Source: Nissolia schottii (taxonomy: Eukaryota; Streptophyta; Magnoliopsida; Fabales; Fabaceae). From it: a stretch of DNA of 64,000 nucleotides. Location of the stretch: assembly GCA_003254905.1 (NCBI GenBank), contig QANU01073111.1:1141268-1205267 (forward strand), given 5' to 3'. Positions 13,099 through 24,900 of this stretch are shown one piece after another (the stretch's first letter is position 1; every line of letters starts with the position of its first letter). A program made the translations under genes and the position numbers. A model generated the notes under the pieces. It saw nothing but the letters and a program-made list of their open reading frames with translations. It was not told the origin of the DNA and searched no databases.

Positions 13099-13499
13099 TT
13101 TGTAAGTCAAATACAATTTTTTTTTTTTTTTTTTCAGAGCAACAATGTCCACAGCAAGGTGAAGAGAGACGGAAGACAAAAAGAAAAAGCAAAGAAAAAA
13201 TAAGGAAACCATTCCCGCCCACCCCCAAAAAAAGGGAACCCTAGAGAGAGAGAGAGGGGGAAGGGGGGTCACATCCTCGAAAGCCACGTCATCTGCGTGA
13301 CATAGCATACGATAACAGTAATAGCTTGTGAGACTGAGAGAAGCGATTAATCTGGCTGGTGGGTGGGACGAGTGAGCATAAGATAATGATAATGATGTTG
13401 CTTGCTTAGTATCCAAGACTGTGTAGCTGTATTCCGCGAATCCCATGAGATCTGTCAAGTTATTGGGCGTGAAGAGTGATTGAAGCAGACAAGAAGAAG

Positions 13500-16400
13500 A
13501 TGGCGGAAGAGAAGGAATCAACGTCAATTCCTCTGAGTCAAGCAGACAATGCCTCTTGCGACGATCCCGAAGATCCAGCCAAGTCTCCCCCTAACTCCCC
13601 CAATTCCTCCACTCGCAGGGTCAGTTTCCATTTTTTTTCTTCTTAATTTTAAAACTCATCTATTCCTCTCCCATTTTTAGCGTATATTTTTCTTAGCTTC
13701 AAAATCAGGGTTAAGTTGTTAGATCTTTCTTCTTGCCACTGCTTTTTTTTATTTTATATTTTTATTTCTATTTTTTATTACGGACAAGGGGGGCGGTGGC
13801 CGGATTTGATCGCAAATTTGGGCCGTTGACGTTTTTGCTCATAATCCATATAGAGATCATAAAGAAGCTTGAACATATAGAATCTGATGTTTTGTTATTG
13901 ATTGCATTGACCACACTAGGGATCTGAATTCTCGGCATTTGATGAGGAACAGATTTTATTCAAGATAGTACTAAGTGGGTGCATGGCTTTTATATTTAAG
14001 AAGAAGAATCCCTTATTTTTAGAGGAAACAAAAGCAGTGAAATCTTAGCTTTGAGAACTTGCCAAGAATGTTATGAAGGGACGGCCAAGACCCCAAATTG
14101 ACTTGTGATAACTCCATTTCTTATTTTAACATCCACTTGTAACCTGAATGGTGAATAATAAAGGGCTTTCTTATATACAAAAGATGATTTCTTTTTACAT
14201 TGCTGGATTCTTTCATATCCATTGCTTTTTCTCATATGCAAATTGATGAGACAGTTTTGGGTAAGATAAATACATTTACTATATTCTTTGTAAATAAACC
14301 AACTGGAGTCAGTGAAGTCCATTCTGTAATTTGTTGCTTGGGAAGATGTTAGGAAATTGTCATTTTTGTTTGATTTTATGAGCTGAATTGCTCCTTGCTT
14401 TATTTTCCTAAAATGTCCTTACCTAACTAAATAAAGCCCTCCTAGTAAAAATATGGTAAAATCACAGAAAATTGAAACATCGTCATAATTGCAACCCCCT
14501 CATGTCCTGCATTGTATCGGCCTCAGGAGAAAGCCACGTGATTGCTGGGTGCTGGAACTTAAGAACAGCTCAGTGTGAACATTTTCTTAGACAAAAATGA
14601 TCATCTTGCTTTGTATGAATCGATAAGAAGTTCCAATTGATGTATGTGAACTTATGGGAAATATGTTGATTATACAATGTGCACTTATTTGATATGATAT
14701 ATAGGTTCTCATGTTTCATGTTGTTTCAAGAGATTTTTTTTCATTTTTGTTTGTTTTGCTATTGACTTATTCTATGCACTTGTTCCAGGCTTGCTGCTTT
14801 GTTCTCCAGAGTTGGGTCTCAAAGAAATTTATGACTGGATGGTAATGAACTAAAGTACTTATTGTTGAATTGTCTGATCTTTTCATTATCCTTGGCCTGA
14901 TTATTCTGTTCATCTTGGATTTGCAGTGTAGTTCTTTTTCCAGTTGCAGTTACCTTTTTCATTACTTGGTGGTTTATTCAATTTGTTGATGGTTTCTTTA
15001 GTCCAATATACTCGAGGCTTGGCATTGACATATTTGGTGAGTTTTATTTTGCTCTCTGTTAACATCACCTTAATGATGATATATATTTATATTTTCCCTA
15101 CTGAGTAGTTACAAATGAGTGGGAATTTTTCAGTGTTCTACATGTCATATATCTAAATCATAAAATGCTAAGCAAATGAAAGAGTGCATAAACTTGTGAA
15201 CTGAAAGACAATAGGTTTCTTTATTGAATTATCAATTGTGCAGCAAGGCTTTGTCTTGTTTATTATCAGCATTTAGTGTCAAATTGGGAGTACTGTGTTC
15301 TAATTCTACTCTAAATGTAGTAGATGATCATTTTTTTATTTTTTATATTCAACTTATAATTACTGGGGAGCTATAAATTGGATGGTCAAAGTTATTACTA
15401 GGGTTTGGAAGAGAGCTAAGTCAACTTGCGAGTTACTAACCAATTAGGTTCGTTAATATCTCAATAAGTTGAGCTCGTAAGCTTGAGCTAAGGGTTTGAG
15501 CTCATTTATTAAATGAGTCAAACTTGAACTTCAGTATGGTCTACTCAATAGCTCGTGAGCTGGATGACTGGCTTGATGTGTGTGTGTGAAAATTCTTGTG
15601 CCTACCCTAGAATTCCTCCTTTAACTGTAAAAACAATATTTGGATGTATAATTGGGCATCACCATTGAAAAGAAATTCATTCTACAGTCATGGTTTCACT
15701 CTCGGTGATTTCCCCCATGTCTGTTTCAGTGGAATTTCCATTTTGGAAATGCCGAGAGATTGTGCAGCATTGCTACATTCTTAACTTTTTTCGTTTGTTT
15801 TACTTTTTAGAGGACACCTTATCCTTTTCTATGTTGTACTTCCCTGGGTTTCTCTCTCCTAATTTTGTGTTCTGTCAATTTTTTTTTAGTATATAGGGTT
15901 GTGGAAAGTGGAAACCATTTGCACTCTCTCTCCTTCCTTTTATTTTTTTTAAAGAAAAATCTGTTCACATTGTATATTCTGGATGCAATGCATTAAAGTC
16001 TGAAATTCTTGGGTTGTGGTGCAGGACTTGGTTTTATTACATCGTTGATTTTTGTATTTCTTATTGGGGTTTTTGTTTCGTCATGGATGGGTGCCACTGT
16101 TTTCTGGCTCGGAGAATGGTTCATAAAGCGAATGCCCCTAGTTAGGCATATTTACTCTGCGTCCAAGCAGATTAGTGCTGCAATATCTCCAGGTATACAC
16201 AATCATGTCTATCTTTGATTAATAACAGCATAGTCCAACTCAAAATAACCCCGTCCCCCCCACCAATACACACATGCACAAAAAAAACAGAGATTATTTA
16301 GATAATGGATTCATAAGTTCTGATGATCAGTTTTGCTTCTTTTATGTTGGGAAGCTAGTGATGTTACAATTGGAAAACAAACTTTTTTTTTTATCATTTT

Positions 16401-19045
16401 TGTGACAAAATGCTGAATATCCTCTGCTTAATCTTGGGCTAACCCTTTATTTTTATGTTACTTTAGTCTTGTGTATTCGTCAGATTATTATAAGTGGAAC
16501 TAAAACTAACTAGAAAGCATAATGTCTACTTATTGGTGAACAATTTTTGTTGGAAATCTTCCGGATTGGTGGAGGATGTTATGTCTTGTGAAAAAAAGAA
16601 TATGTAACGCTAGTATATTTTTTTAGTACTATTGTTTTATGTATTTGGCATCAACTTAATAATGGCTAAGGGGCTAAGCAAGGAAGGAGTAAGGATTATC
16701 ATATGTCACAATAGATTTTAGCAATACGATGAAGATTTAAATTAAAAAAAAGTAACAAAAGAAATAACAAACCTGTTGGATGTGGTTTTTTCTAGTTGTA
16801 AACCCAAGGGAGGGTAAAATGATGATAGTTGTAGCAATAACAGTGTCATGGTGGTCTTAAGGGATTTGCTCTGGCATGTCATATGGTGCGGTACCAAAGC
16901 CATGCTTCAAATGGTTTTACCTTATCATTGCACTTGTCGGCCTTTTTGATTAAAGCCAATGTGCCTTGCAAATCAGTGACTTTAACTAAACTAGCCTATG
17001 GTTGCTGATAGATTTACCATTTTCAAATAGTCGTTACAAGGATGCAACTATTTGTCATGTTTTTCCTTTATCTTCTTTACAGATCAAAATACCACAGCCT
17101 TTAAGGAGGTAGCAATCATTCGCCACCCTCGCATTGGTGAATATGCTTTTGGCTTTATTACATCTACTGTTACTCTACAGGTACTGATAACTGTCTCCCT
17201 GTAGACTTGTTTTTCAGCTTAATAATAATTGAAAATGTGATTGTGTTCACACTTTTTAATTTTGATAATAACCAGTTTCTATTATTTATAATGCTTTGAC
17301 TTGGCCATATGATGTCCATAATGTTGGGACACACTTATTATGACATATATCGTGATGGGATGCATCATTGCAAGTGTGAGGAATTCACCACCATTAGTTT
17401 GTTGTATTCTCAATTGAAAGTAACGTTTGAAGCTAAGGGAATCTACTTATGCCTACACTGATCAACACGAATATACTATATACCCATAGATTTATGTTGT
17501 GTGCATGTGTCAGTTTGAAGCAGCATATATGTCCGATCTGTGTTCTGTCGGATTAAATATGTTTTTAGTCCCTCGTAAATTTTGAATTTTGTGTTTTATC
17601 TCATAATTTTTTTAACTAAATGTTGTTCCTCAAAGTTTTTTGTAAGGTCTTAGTTCTTGCCGTTATGTTAAGTTGTTAATTGCTCACGTGATAGTTAATT
17701 TGGCCACGTGGCGAAGACGAGAGAAGGGGGGAGAAGCAGGCGAGGGTCCGTGGGTGGGGTCGCTTCACTAGTGGCGGCGGCTCACAGAGCTATAGCGGAG
17801 AAGGAGAAGTAGAAGACAACAAGCGTACGTTGAGAGGAGCGAGAAGTGTGGGAGTAAGCAGAGGAAACAATGATTGGGTTAAACTTGACACGGGACCTGC
17901 CATCAAGTTAATTGTCATGTTAGCAATTAACGGCTTAACATGACGGGAAGGACTAAAACCTTACAAATTTTTTTTATGAGGGATGATTTTTAGCAAATTT
18001 TTTTTGTAAGTGGTAAAATACAAAATTTGAAATTTATGAGATAAAAAAACATATTTAACCCTTTACTATTTAATACATTCCTGCCTGAGATTAATAATGC
18101 TTTATTTTACCTGTTATTTCCAGAGTTAATTTCTGGTTGGAAAGTAGGGATTGTCATTTATCTTATTTTCATCAGAAAGGACTTTGTGATAATCTTATTA
18201 TATAGGGAATGAACTTTCTCATGTTAAGAAAGAGAAAGACATAGAATTTGGATAAGTGAAGCCTTCTAAAAGTTGGTAGGATCCAATTCAATTCTATGTC
18301 TTTCTCTCTCTTAACATGACTAAACTTATAAATTTTAAAATGAAAGGATTTATTCCCTGTTATATATGTTTATCCTCTAAAGAATTGTGTTACTTTCTGT
18401 CAACTTAAGTGCATGTTTGGATTATCTTATTTTGAGTTTAAGAAGCTTATAGTCAACAGTTTTCTTAGGCAGTTTTTTTTTTATAAAAAAAATAAGCGAT
18501 TATTTTTGAAAAACAAGCGGTTACCAAACATGCACTAAGCTGTGTTTTGTTTTCTATATTTAGCTTTTGATTTTATCTCTTTTCCCCCGTTCCAGAAAGA
18601 TAATGAAGATGAAGAGCTCTGCAGTGTTTTTGTCCCTACGAACCATCTATATATTGGGGACATATTTTTGGTTAACTCCAAAGAGATTATAAGACCAAAC
18701 CTTTCCATTCGAGAAGGCATAGGTAAGGTCTCCTTTCATTGATTATTATCGTCGTGTAGTTTATTGAACAATGTTTCTGAAGAAATCTATACATGGATCC
18801 TTTTACCTCATCAAACACGAATATATTCTGTCATTTGACTATTTTGTGTGGAGGTAGAAACTCCTAAAACTATTATTTGCGTTATTATTTATATTACTCG
18901 AAGTAAAATTCTATGGTGTAACATTTGTGCCAATGGTGATGCAGAAATCATTGTTTCTGGGGGAATGACGATGCCGCAGTTGATATCTCCAGTGGAAAGG
19001 ACTCCTCGACTGAATGATAGAATCCCTTTGAACAGAATGGGATAA
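13500..19045 (+). CDS. LCV: LIKE-COV protein (DUF502 family membrane protein)
   Basis: Seven exons: 13500-13619, 14789-14841, 14927-15036, 16025-16192, 17083-17180, 18596-18722, 18945-19045. They join in frame to 258 residues with GT-AG borders at every intron. The product matches CONTINUOUS VASCULAR RING and LIKE-COV proteins. In Arabidopsis, COV1 is a trans-Golgi-network membrane protein affecting vascular patterning and vacuolar sorting. The N-terminal tail (residues 1-40) is Ser/Pro/Asp-rich and cytosolic-looking. Two hydrophobic spans lie at about residues 58-78 (CVVLFPVAVTFFITWWFIQF) and 96-123 (LGFITSLIFVFLIGVF onward). The conserved stretch RMPLVRHIYSASKQISAAISP follows. The C-terminal half carries FVPTNHLYIGDIFLV and the SGGMTMP motif near the end. 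The start is the first ATG of the conserved frame. Introns 3 and 5 contain repeat insertions. A solo LTR ends about 400 bp upstream and could affect the promoter, which is inference. Assignment among LCV1/2/3 is not resolved. Confidence 0.93.
15395..15550. repeat. Degenerate dispersed repeat in LCV intron 3
   Basis: The stretch is dense in GAGCT/CTCGTAAGCTTGAGC motifs (for example aagttgagctcgtaagcttg near 15465-15484 and tagctcgtgagctgg near 15550). This style is typical of old hAT-like fold-back repeats in plants. A similar stretch rich in GAGCC/GGCTC occurs in CESA intron 5 (54590-54720). Boundaries are approximate. Confidence 0.45.
17550..18061. mobile_element. Fold-back DNA transposon-like element in LCV intron 5
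   Basis: The left end reads ggattaaatatgtttttagt and the right end is its near inverse (aaaaaacatatttaaccc). A second, inner pair of inverted arms continues inward: ttaagttgttaattgctcac near 17670 against gcaattaacggcttaacatg near 17925. The arms are therefore well over 100 bp. The core (about 17700-17870) is much more GC-rich than its surroundings. No transposase is present, so it is a non-autonomous element of about 0.5 kb. The termini resemble a repeat I associate with papilionoid legumes. Confidence 0.75.
18198..18366. mobile_element. Short MITE-like hairpin in LCV intron 5
   Basis: Arms at 18220-18248 and 18290-18318 are inverse copies with one mismatch in 29 bases (both contain agaaagacatagaatt or its complement). 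Looser pairing extends outward to tatagggaat near 18200 and attccctgttatat near 18350. There is no coding content. The transcript of this intron would fold into a stable hairpin with a loop of about 41 bases. Confidence 0.7.
18405..18539. mobile_element. MITE with agtgcatgtttgg inverted ends
   Basis: The left end ttaagtgcatgtttgg (18405-18420) is mirrored by ccaaacatgcactaag (18524-18539). The interior is AT-rich with a T-run and A-run in the middle. At about 135 bp it is too small to encode anything. It ends 56 bp before exon 6 of the LCV gene (18596), near the branch-point region. Confidence 0.7.
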
Positions 19046-21907
19046 AGGCATCATCAAGCAATGACTTCGACTGAAATGCATGGATGTCGCATGTGGGTGA
19101 TGCAAGCAAACTGTGACACTAGTCTGAAGCGACCCTGTTATGAATTTGTATCCGAAGATTGCTCTCTAAGTATTTATCGGTTCCGATCAAAGTAGATTAA
19201 AATACCTTGTAATAATGTAATTATAATCCCATTATCCCCTTGGAGTCTGACCCAGATGAATAGTAGTAGTACATGTTTAAGTTAAAAGTGGTACATGTTC
19301 TTCGATCATCCATTTTTCACGCCACATTGTCATCAAATTATTAATCTATGTAGAAACCACTCCTAAATGATTTGAAAGGACTAAAGAGTGAACGTTGGCA
19401 ATCACATTTATGTTATTAATTACTAAAATTGAATATGAAATACATTTGCTTCACGATTTACCTTATGTTTCCTCTTATTGCAAAAATTGGAATTTCATTC
19501 GGTATTCTGTGATAGGGTATTGTAGAACTATTTAGATCACTTAAAAGAGAGACATGGTCACTAATTTCATGATTTCATAACACATATCACGAGGCTCTTC
19601 TTAGAATTGCATTCCATAATGTAATAGCAATTTTGCTCCATGATATTACGAAAAAAAAATTATTTTTCACAGATGATATAGATCTTTTTATAACACATGT
19701 ATTAAAAATAGCATTAGGAATATTAAGCACATATGCACTTGTCTCTAGTATAGATAGCAAGAGCGTGGCATAGGGTGGTGCAATGAAATACGCCCTCTGC
19801 ATATCTAAAACGAGACAAGAATGGAAACTATGAGGGGAGGGCTTTGGACATTTCTCACATTTCAAAGATATCATGGGATCCATTTCAAGGCTTTTTAGCC
19901 AGCTATGGAAGCTTAGAGAGCAAGCAAGAAATATGCCATCGTAGCAGCTCTGCAGGTGACAACAGTAAACAGCCCTCAGACAAGTCTCAGGGCGTCCTTG
20001 ATACGCCCTCTGGAGACCTGTTGAGGGAGTAGTCAGCTTTTGCAGCCTTGCACACTTTAGGGACGCTTCCTAGTGGCCTAGGGGAGAGAGACAAAAAGAG
20101 AGTTTTGTTTATACTAGGCTTTTAGTGAAATGAACTTGCATTGGGTAAAGATGAGAGTGACAAATGCTGGGCTGCAGGCACAAGGACCCATGTAGCAGAG
20201 GACCCTGAAAATGACACAACAAGAGAAGAATCCAAAGAATGAGAAAGGGAGGAAAAAAGGAGGAGGAAGGTAGACTTTAAGAAAAAGGATATGGGACATA
20301 AAGAAGGGGACATAAGACACACAAGGGAGAAGAGAGAAAGAGGAGAAAGGGAGAACACACACACACACACATAGACATAGCAGAAAAACCAGAAAATACG
20401 CCCTCACCTGCGCCAGAGAGCGTAGTCGAAACTGTTAGCTCTCAAGCTTCATAGCTCAAACCAATGACATAAGGGCTTGAATTAGAGGGCAAGGTTGTTC
20501 ACCCCTCACAATCCAACCCTCATAAACCCCATTTTTCCTTTCCTTCCATTCTTATTCCTTCCTCAAATCTCAAAGCAAGTTTACAAACTCAATCTCTCAT
20601 TTCTTCACTTTCATTTTTATGTTTTAAACTTGTTTACCAAAACGGTTTAAATCAATAGAGAAAAAAGAAACAATGTTCTGCTTTAATGTTTATCATTGAT
20701 CATTCTTGAAAAAAGAGAATGTAATGAAGAGCGAAAAATGATTAATAGCATGTATTAAATATGGAACGTGATTTTTTTCTTCTGCTGAAGATAAAATAAT
20801 TTCTCATGATATTAGTACACTTTTACTAACATGTGATTCATATAAATCACGAAATAACAAGTCCAACGGATGGAGATGCATGAGAACAAAAGAATTTTTC
20901 AGTATGCTTATAAGCATTCCGAATCAAATTAGGAGAGGGTTATAGCTATGGTGATGGAATTTTTTCGCCACTAAGGATGGTGGATTTTTTTGTGCTCAGG
21001 GACTATACTTCCCCCTTTAAAAAAAATAATTTAACACTATATTAACTTAAAATTATAAAAATATTTATAATGATATTTTAATTTATGTTTGATTACATAG
21101 TTTTTTCACTTCTTATTTTTAAAAATTGAATTTTTAAATTAAGGTTCTTTTAATTATTTTAGTTCAGATTTGCAAAAAGAAAAATGTAAAAGCAATATAT
21201 AAGATTACATGTAGGGTTATTATTCTTTCAACTTTAATAAATGGTGAAAGATGTTTTGCATATAATTTGAATTTTATTGAAATGAATTTGTAATTTGTGA
21301 TTATTCCTTCTTATTAGTTAGGGTGGATTTGAATATTGAGTTTTATAAAAAAAATTAAATAAATATTATGTGAATAAAAAAATAGATAATAACAATTGAA
21401 AATATATAATTGAAAAGTCCGTGGACCTTGCTGGCTAAGCCCATCGACCAAATTATAATATTGGACGGATACAAAAAGTTCACATTTAAATGGATTATCA
21501 AATTAATTAGTTTTAACATGTGCAAATTAAGCAATCCGTGAATTGTGACCCATAAACCCACCTCTATCTACGAATTATCCATGAAAAGCCTAGGGTTGAT
21601 AAATCGTATATTTTGAAATTGACCATAGTTTCATGATATATATTTTGGTGACATTTGGCGGGCACTTCCACGCGGATATATTTGATCTTTGTTTTTTTGT
21701 TGCAAGGGGTAAAAAAGTTAAATAGATTTGGGAGTATTGAGAGTCCGGAGGAGCCAACCAAACCCGTCTTCTTTTTCATTTTTTTTTAATCCTCCCCCAT
21801 TTGGAGAGAAGAGAAAACCCCCCAAAACCCTAGAATTCGGGAATCCTCCTCAATTTCTGAGACACTGACCTCATAGATTGAGAGAAGCAGCAGCTGCAAC
21901 AATAGCA
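19046..21907. other. Intergenic region with repeats between LCV and RBM39-like genes
   Basis: This holds the LCV 3' end, then a stretch about 19780-20410 with three direct copies of atacgccctc (near 19788, 20001 and 20397) and a small hairpin agggcgt...acgccct at about 19990-20010. A (CA)n run lies at about 20355-20371, followed by AT-rich DNA and the leader of the splicing-factor gene (from about 21700). I see no supported gene. Confidence 0.5.
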
Positions 21908-24900
21908 ATGGACTTCGATGCGTACGATTACTTGGAGAAGACGGTGGAGGACCCAGACGACAGAGATTCCTCCAGGAAGAAGAAAGATAGCTCCGAGAGG
22001 ACCTACAGGAAGCGCGACGAGGTCGTCGACGATCCAGACGCCGCCGACGAGAGGAGGAGCAAGAGGTCCAGAGCCGACGACGAGAACGGCTCCAAGAAGG
22101 ATCGCGACGACCGCGACAGGGAGCGCTCCTCCCGCCACAGGAGTAGCAAAGACAGGGACAGAGACTCTGAGAGGAGGTGCAAAGACAGAGACGCTGAGAG
22201 GAGTGGCAGAGACAGAGACAGAGATGGTGAGAGGAGTAGCAGAGATAGAGATGCCGAGAGGAGAAGCAGAGACCGAGATGGCGAGAGGAGTAGCAGAGAT
22301 AGAGACAGGGAGAGGGAGAAGGATAGAGACAAAGAGAGGGATAGGAGGGAGAGGGACAAAGAGAAGGAGAGGAGAGAGAGGGAGAGAGAGAAGGAGAAGG
22401 AGCGGGAGAGAAAGGAGAGGGAGAGGGAGAAAGAACGCGAGGAGAGAGAGCGAGAGAGGTCCAGGAGGAGCAGGAGTCGTTCTGAGCGAGGAGATAGAGA
22501 GAGGGAAAGAGATTTCGACTCCAGAGATGGCCGGTACTGCTCTTTTTGCCCTCGCTTCAAACTTCCTTCTCATTTCTGTTGTGTTTGTGAACTAGGGTTT
22601 TGGTTTTTTGCTTCAGTTTTAGTTTAATTGTTAGTCCTACTAGTGTTTTGCATTGTTTGCTATTAATCTGGCGAGCTATAGGGCATGTTGTTGTCAGCTC
22701 AGACATGGTCAACGTGTGGTGTGAAATTGTTAGTCTAAATTGCCGACTTAGTTGATGAGTGATTATCAGAACTGCATTAGCCAGAATTGACTGTTAATTT
22801 CAAGGGTGCCAGCAATGGAATGAGTTTTGGTCAATTTGTGACTTTGTTCAGAATCCCTATTTGATATGCTTATCCAGTTATCATTGTTCCTTTTGCTTTC
22901 TTGTTATTCGATTCTTTAATACAACTTTAGACATAATTGTATTGATAAGAGGGGAAGATCAATAGATACATAAGGTGGGAGCACAGGAGATACTCTATAC
23001 AAAAACAAGAACGAACCAAAGATTAACTACATTGTGTTATGTTGTTTTTTATGGTATTACATCTGAAGAAAATGCTCAGGTATGGGAAGATACAAAAATG
23101 TGATTTTTGTTGTTGATGTGATTTACAATGAGTCAATACTTCCTCTTATGCTGATTTGGTGTCTTTCAGTTGTCTCTAACTCAATATGTTTTGTAACCCA
23201 GGTACTAGTTGAAAATTGTTTTGTGAAGTCCTTTTTGTTTTCCTTCTAGTGTTGTCCATGGTGGCATGCTTTACTTCCTGCCTCTTTTCATGTCGGTTGC
23301 ATCCTCTTGATGTTTTATCCAATACTTTTTTCCCCTCTTTTAAAAGGATTGAGTAGGATAGGAACAGAGAGCTCTACTTGGTCTAGGGTGCCTCCTATAA
23401 GTATTATACATTTTTGCTTGTAATTTGTATCATGTGAACAAGGTGTTCACAGGCCATTGTTTCCTGAGATGGATGTATGTCCTTAATATCATCATTGGTG
23501 CAAGTCTCGGGTTTGTCCTTCAATTACACAACTAGCTAGGATGATGTATTTTCTTTTCAATATTAGCACACTGACCATAAATTTGGCTGATATTTATCAA
23601 TAAAATAAAGCAAAAATCCTAACCAGTGGCACTGGTGTGTATGGATATTAGGATTAAGTGCTGCTTTGGACTCTTATATTAACAATATACTTTGGAATAA
23701 TGGCTACAGTTAAGAGTTTGAGACATTACTCCCTCTCAAGAATAGGTGCTGTTTTGGACTCTAAAATTGGCAATGTACGTTTGCATTTATGCTACAAATT
23801 ATACAATCTGAATACCAGGTTCGAATGTGATAAACTTCTCTCTATATATATTTTCTTATAGCTGAATTTAATTGGAATTGCAGGAGATATAGGGACAAGA
23901 AAGAGGCTGTGGAGCCGGAGGCAGATCCAGAAAGGGATCAGAGAACTGTTTTTGCCTACCAGGTTGATTGGTTGGCCCTTTTTGTTTTAATTTAAATATC
24001 ATAAGGTCTGATATATTAGGGTATTTGCCATCCTTTGGACCTTTTCTGATGATTGCTAATTTGCTATGTGATGACTACAGATGCCGTTGAAGGCATCCGA
24101 GAGAGATGTGTATGAGTTCTTCTCTAAAGCTGGCAAGGTCGGTTGATTTTAATTTCTCACCTACAATTTGGTGCAAATTTATATTTTGCAAGATGGAGGT
24201 GACTTCTGTTGCCATTGGAACCATTAATATATCTGATATTTTATTGTATGATACTGCATAATCTTTGATTGAGAGTGATAACTTAGACTCTTAGTAGATT
24301 TGTTGTTCCCAACAATTCTGTATGCGTGATGGGTGACTATAGTTTGAGCCCCTGGATTTAGTTGTTTGGCATGGCATACTTAGAATGAGTGTTATCTTCC
24401 TCTATGATGTGATTACTTCTCAGTTTTATTTACTTCTAGTGATCTTATTTTCAGGTGAGGGATGTTCGTCTTATCATGGATAGGAACTCGAGACGATCTA
24501 AAGGAGTTGGGTATGTGCCTTCTTGTAAAATAATTTATTCTTCATATGCATGCACTATTGTGGTATTAGGATATCTACTTCAAGAATCATGTTTAACTGT
24601 ATTCTTAAATGAACTAGCAATGCGATAATGATGAGGGATGATGGGATTACCTTGCACTCATGTTTAATCAATTCATGCTGCGCACTCAAGGTAGATGACA
24701 TAATCCTGGTTTTCATTTTGGTCGTTTTCCCAATTTAGTTCCTCTGCATTTTCCCTGCAGTGAGGATTTCATTCTTATGCTGTTGAGCCTATTCAGTTTA
24801 TATCGCTCATGCTTGTTTCCTGATAAGGTTGATGTGAAGGAACATTTTTTCTTCATTCCTTTATCTCCCCCTCTCTCCATTTGTTCTACTTTATCTTTTG

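Noticed and set aside
13042-13527. 161-codon minus-strand open frame
   Set aside because: It is antisense to the LIKE-COV leader and first exon, Ser/Leu-rich from simple sequence, and spans the LTR edge with no family resemblance.
21830-22573. A 247-codon minus-strand open frame and long plus-frame alternatives over 21830-22627
   Set aside because: They are low-complexity shadows (Leu/Ser/Pro or Arg/Gly/Thr runs) of the Arg/Glu/Asp-repeat exon 1 of the RBM39-like gene, which is the frame that continues into spliced RRM exons.
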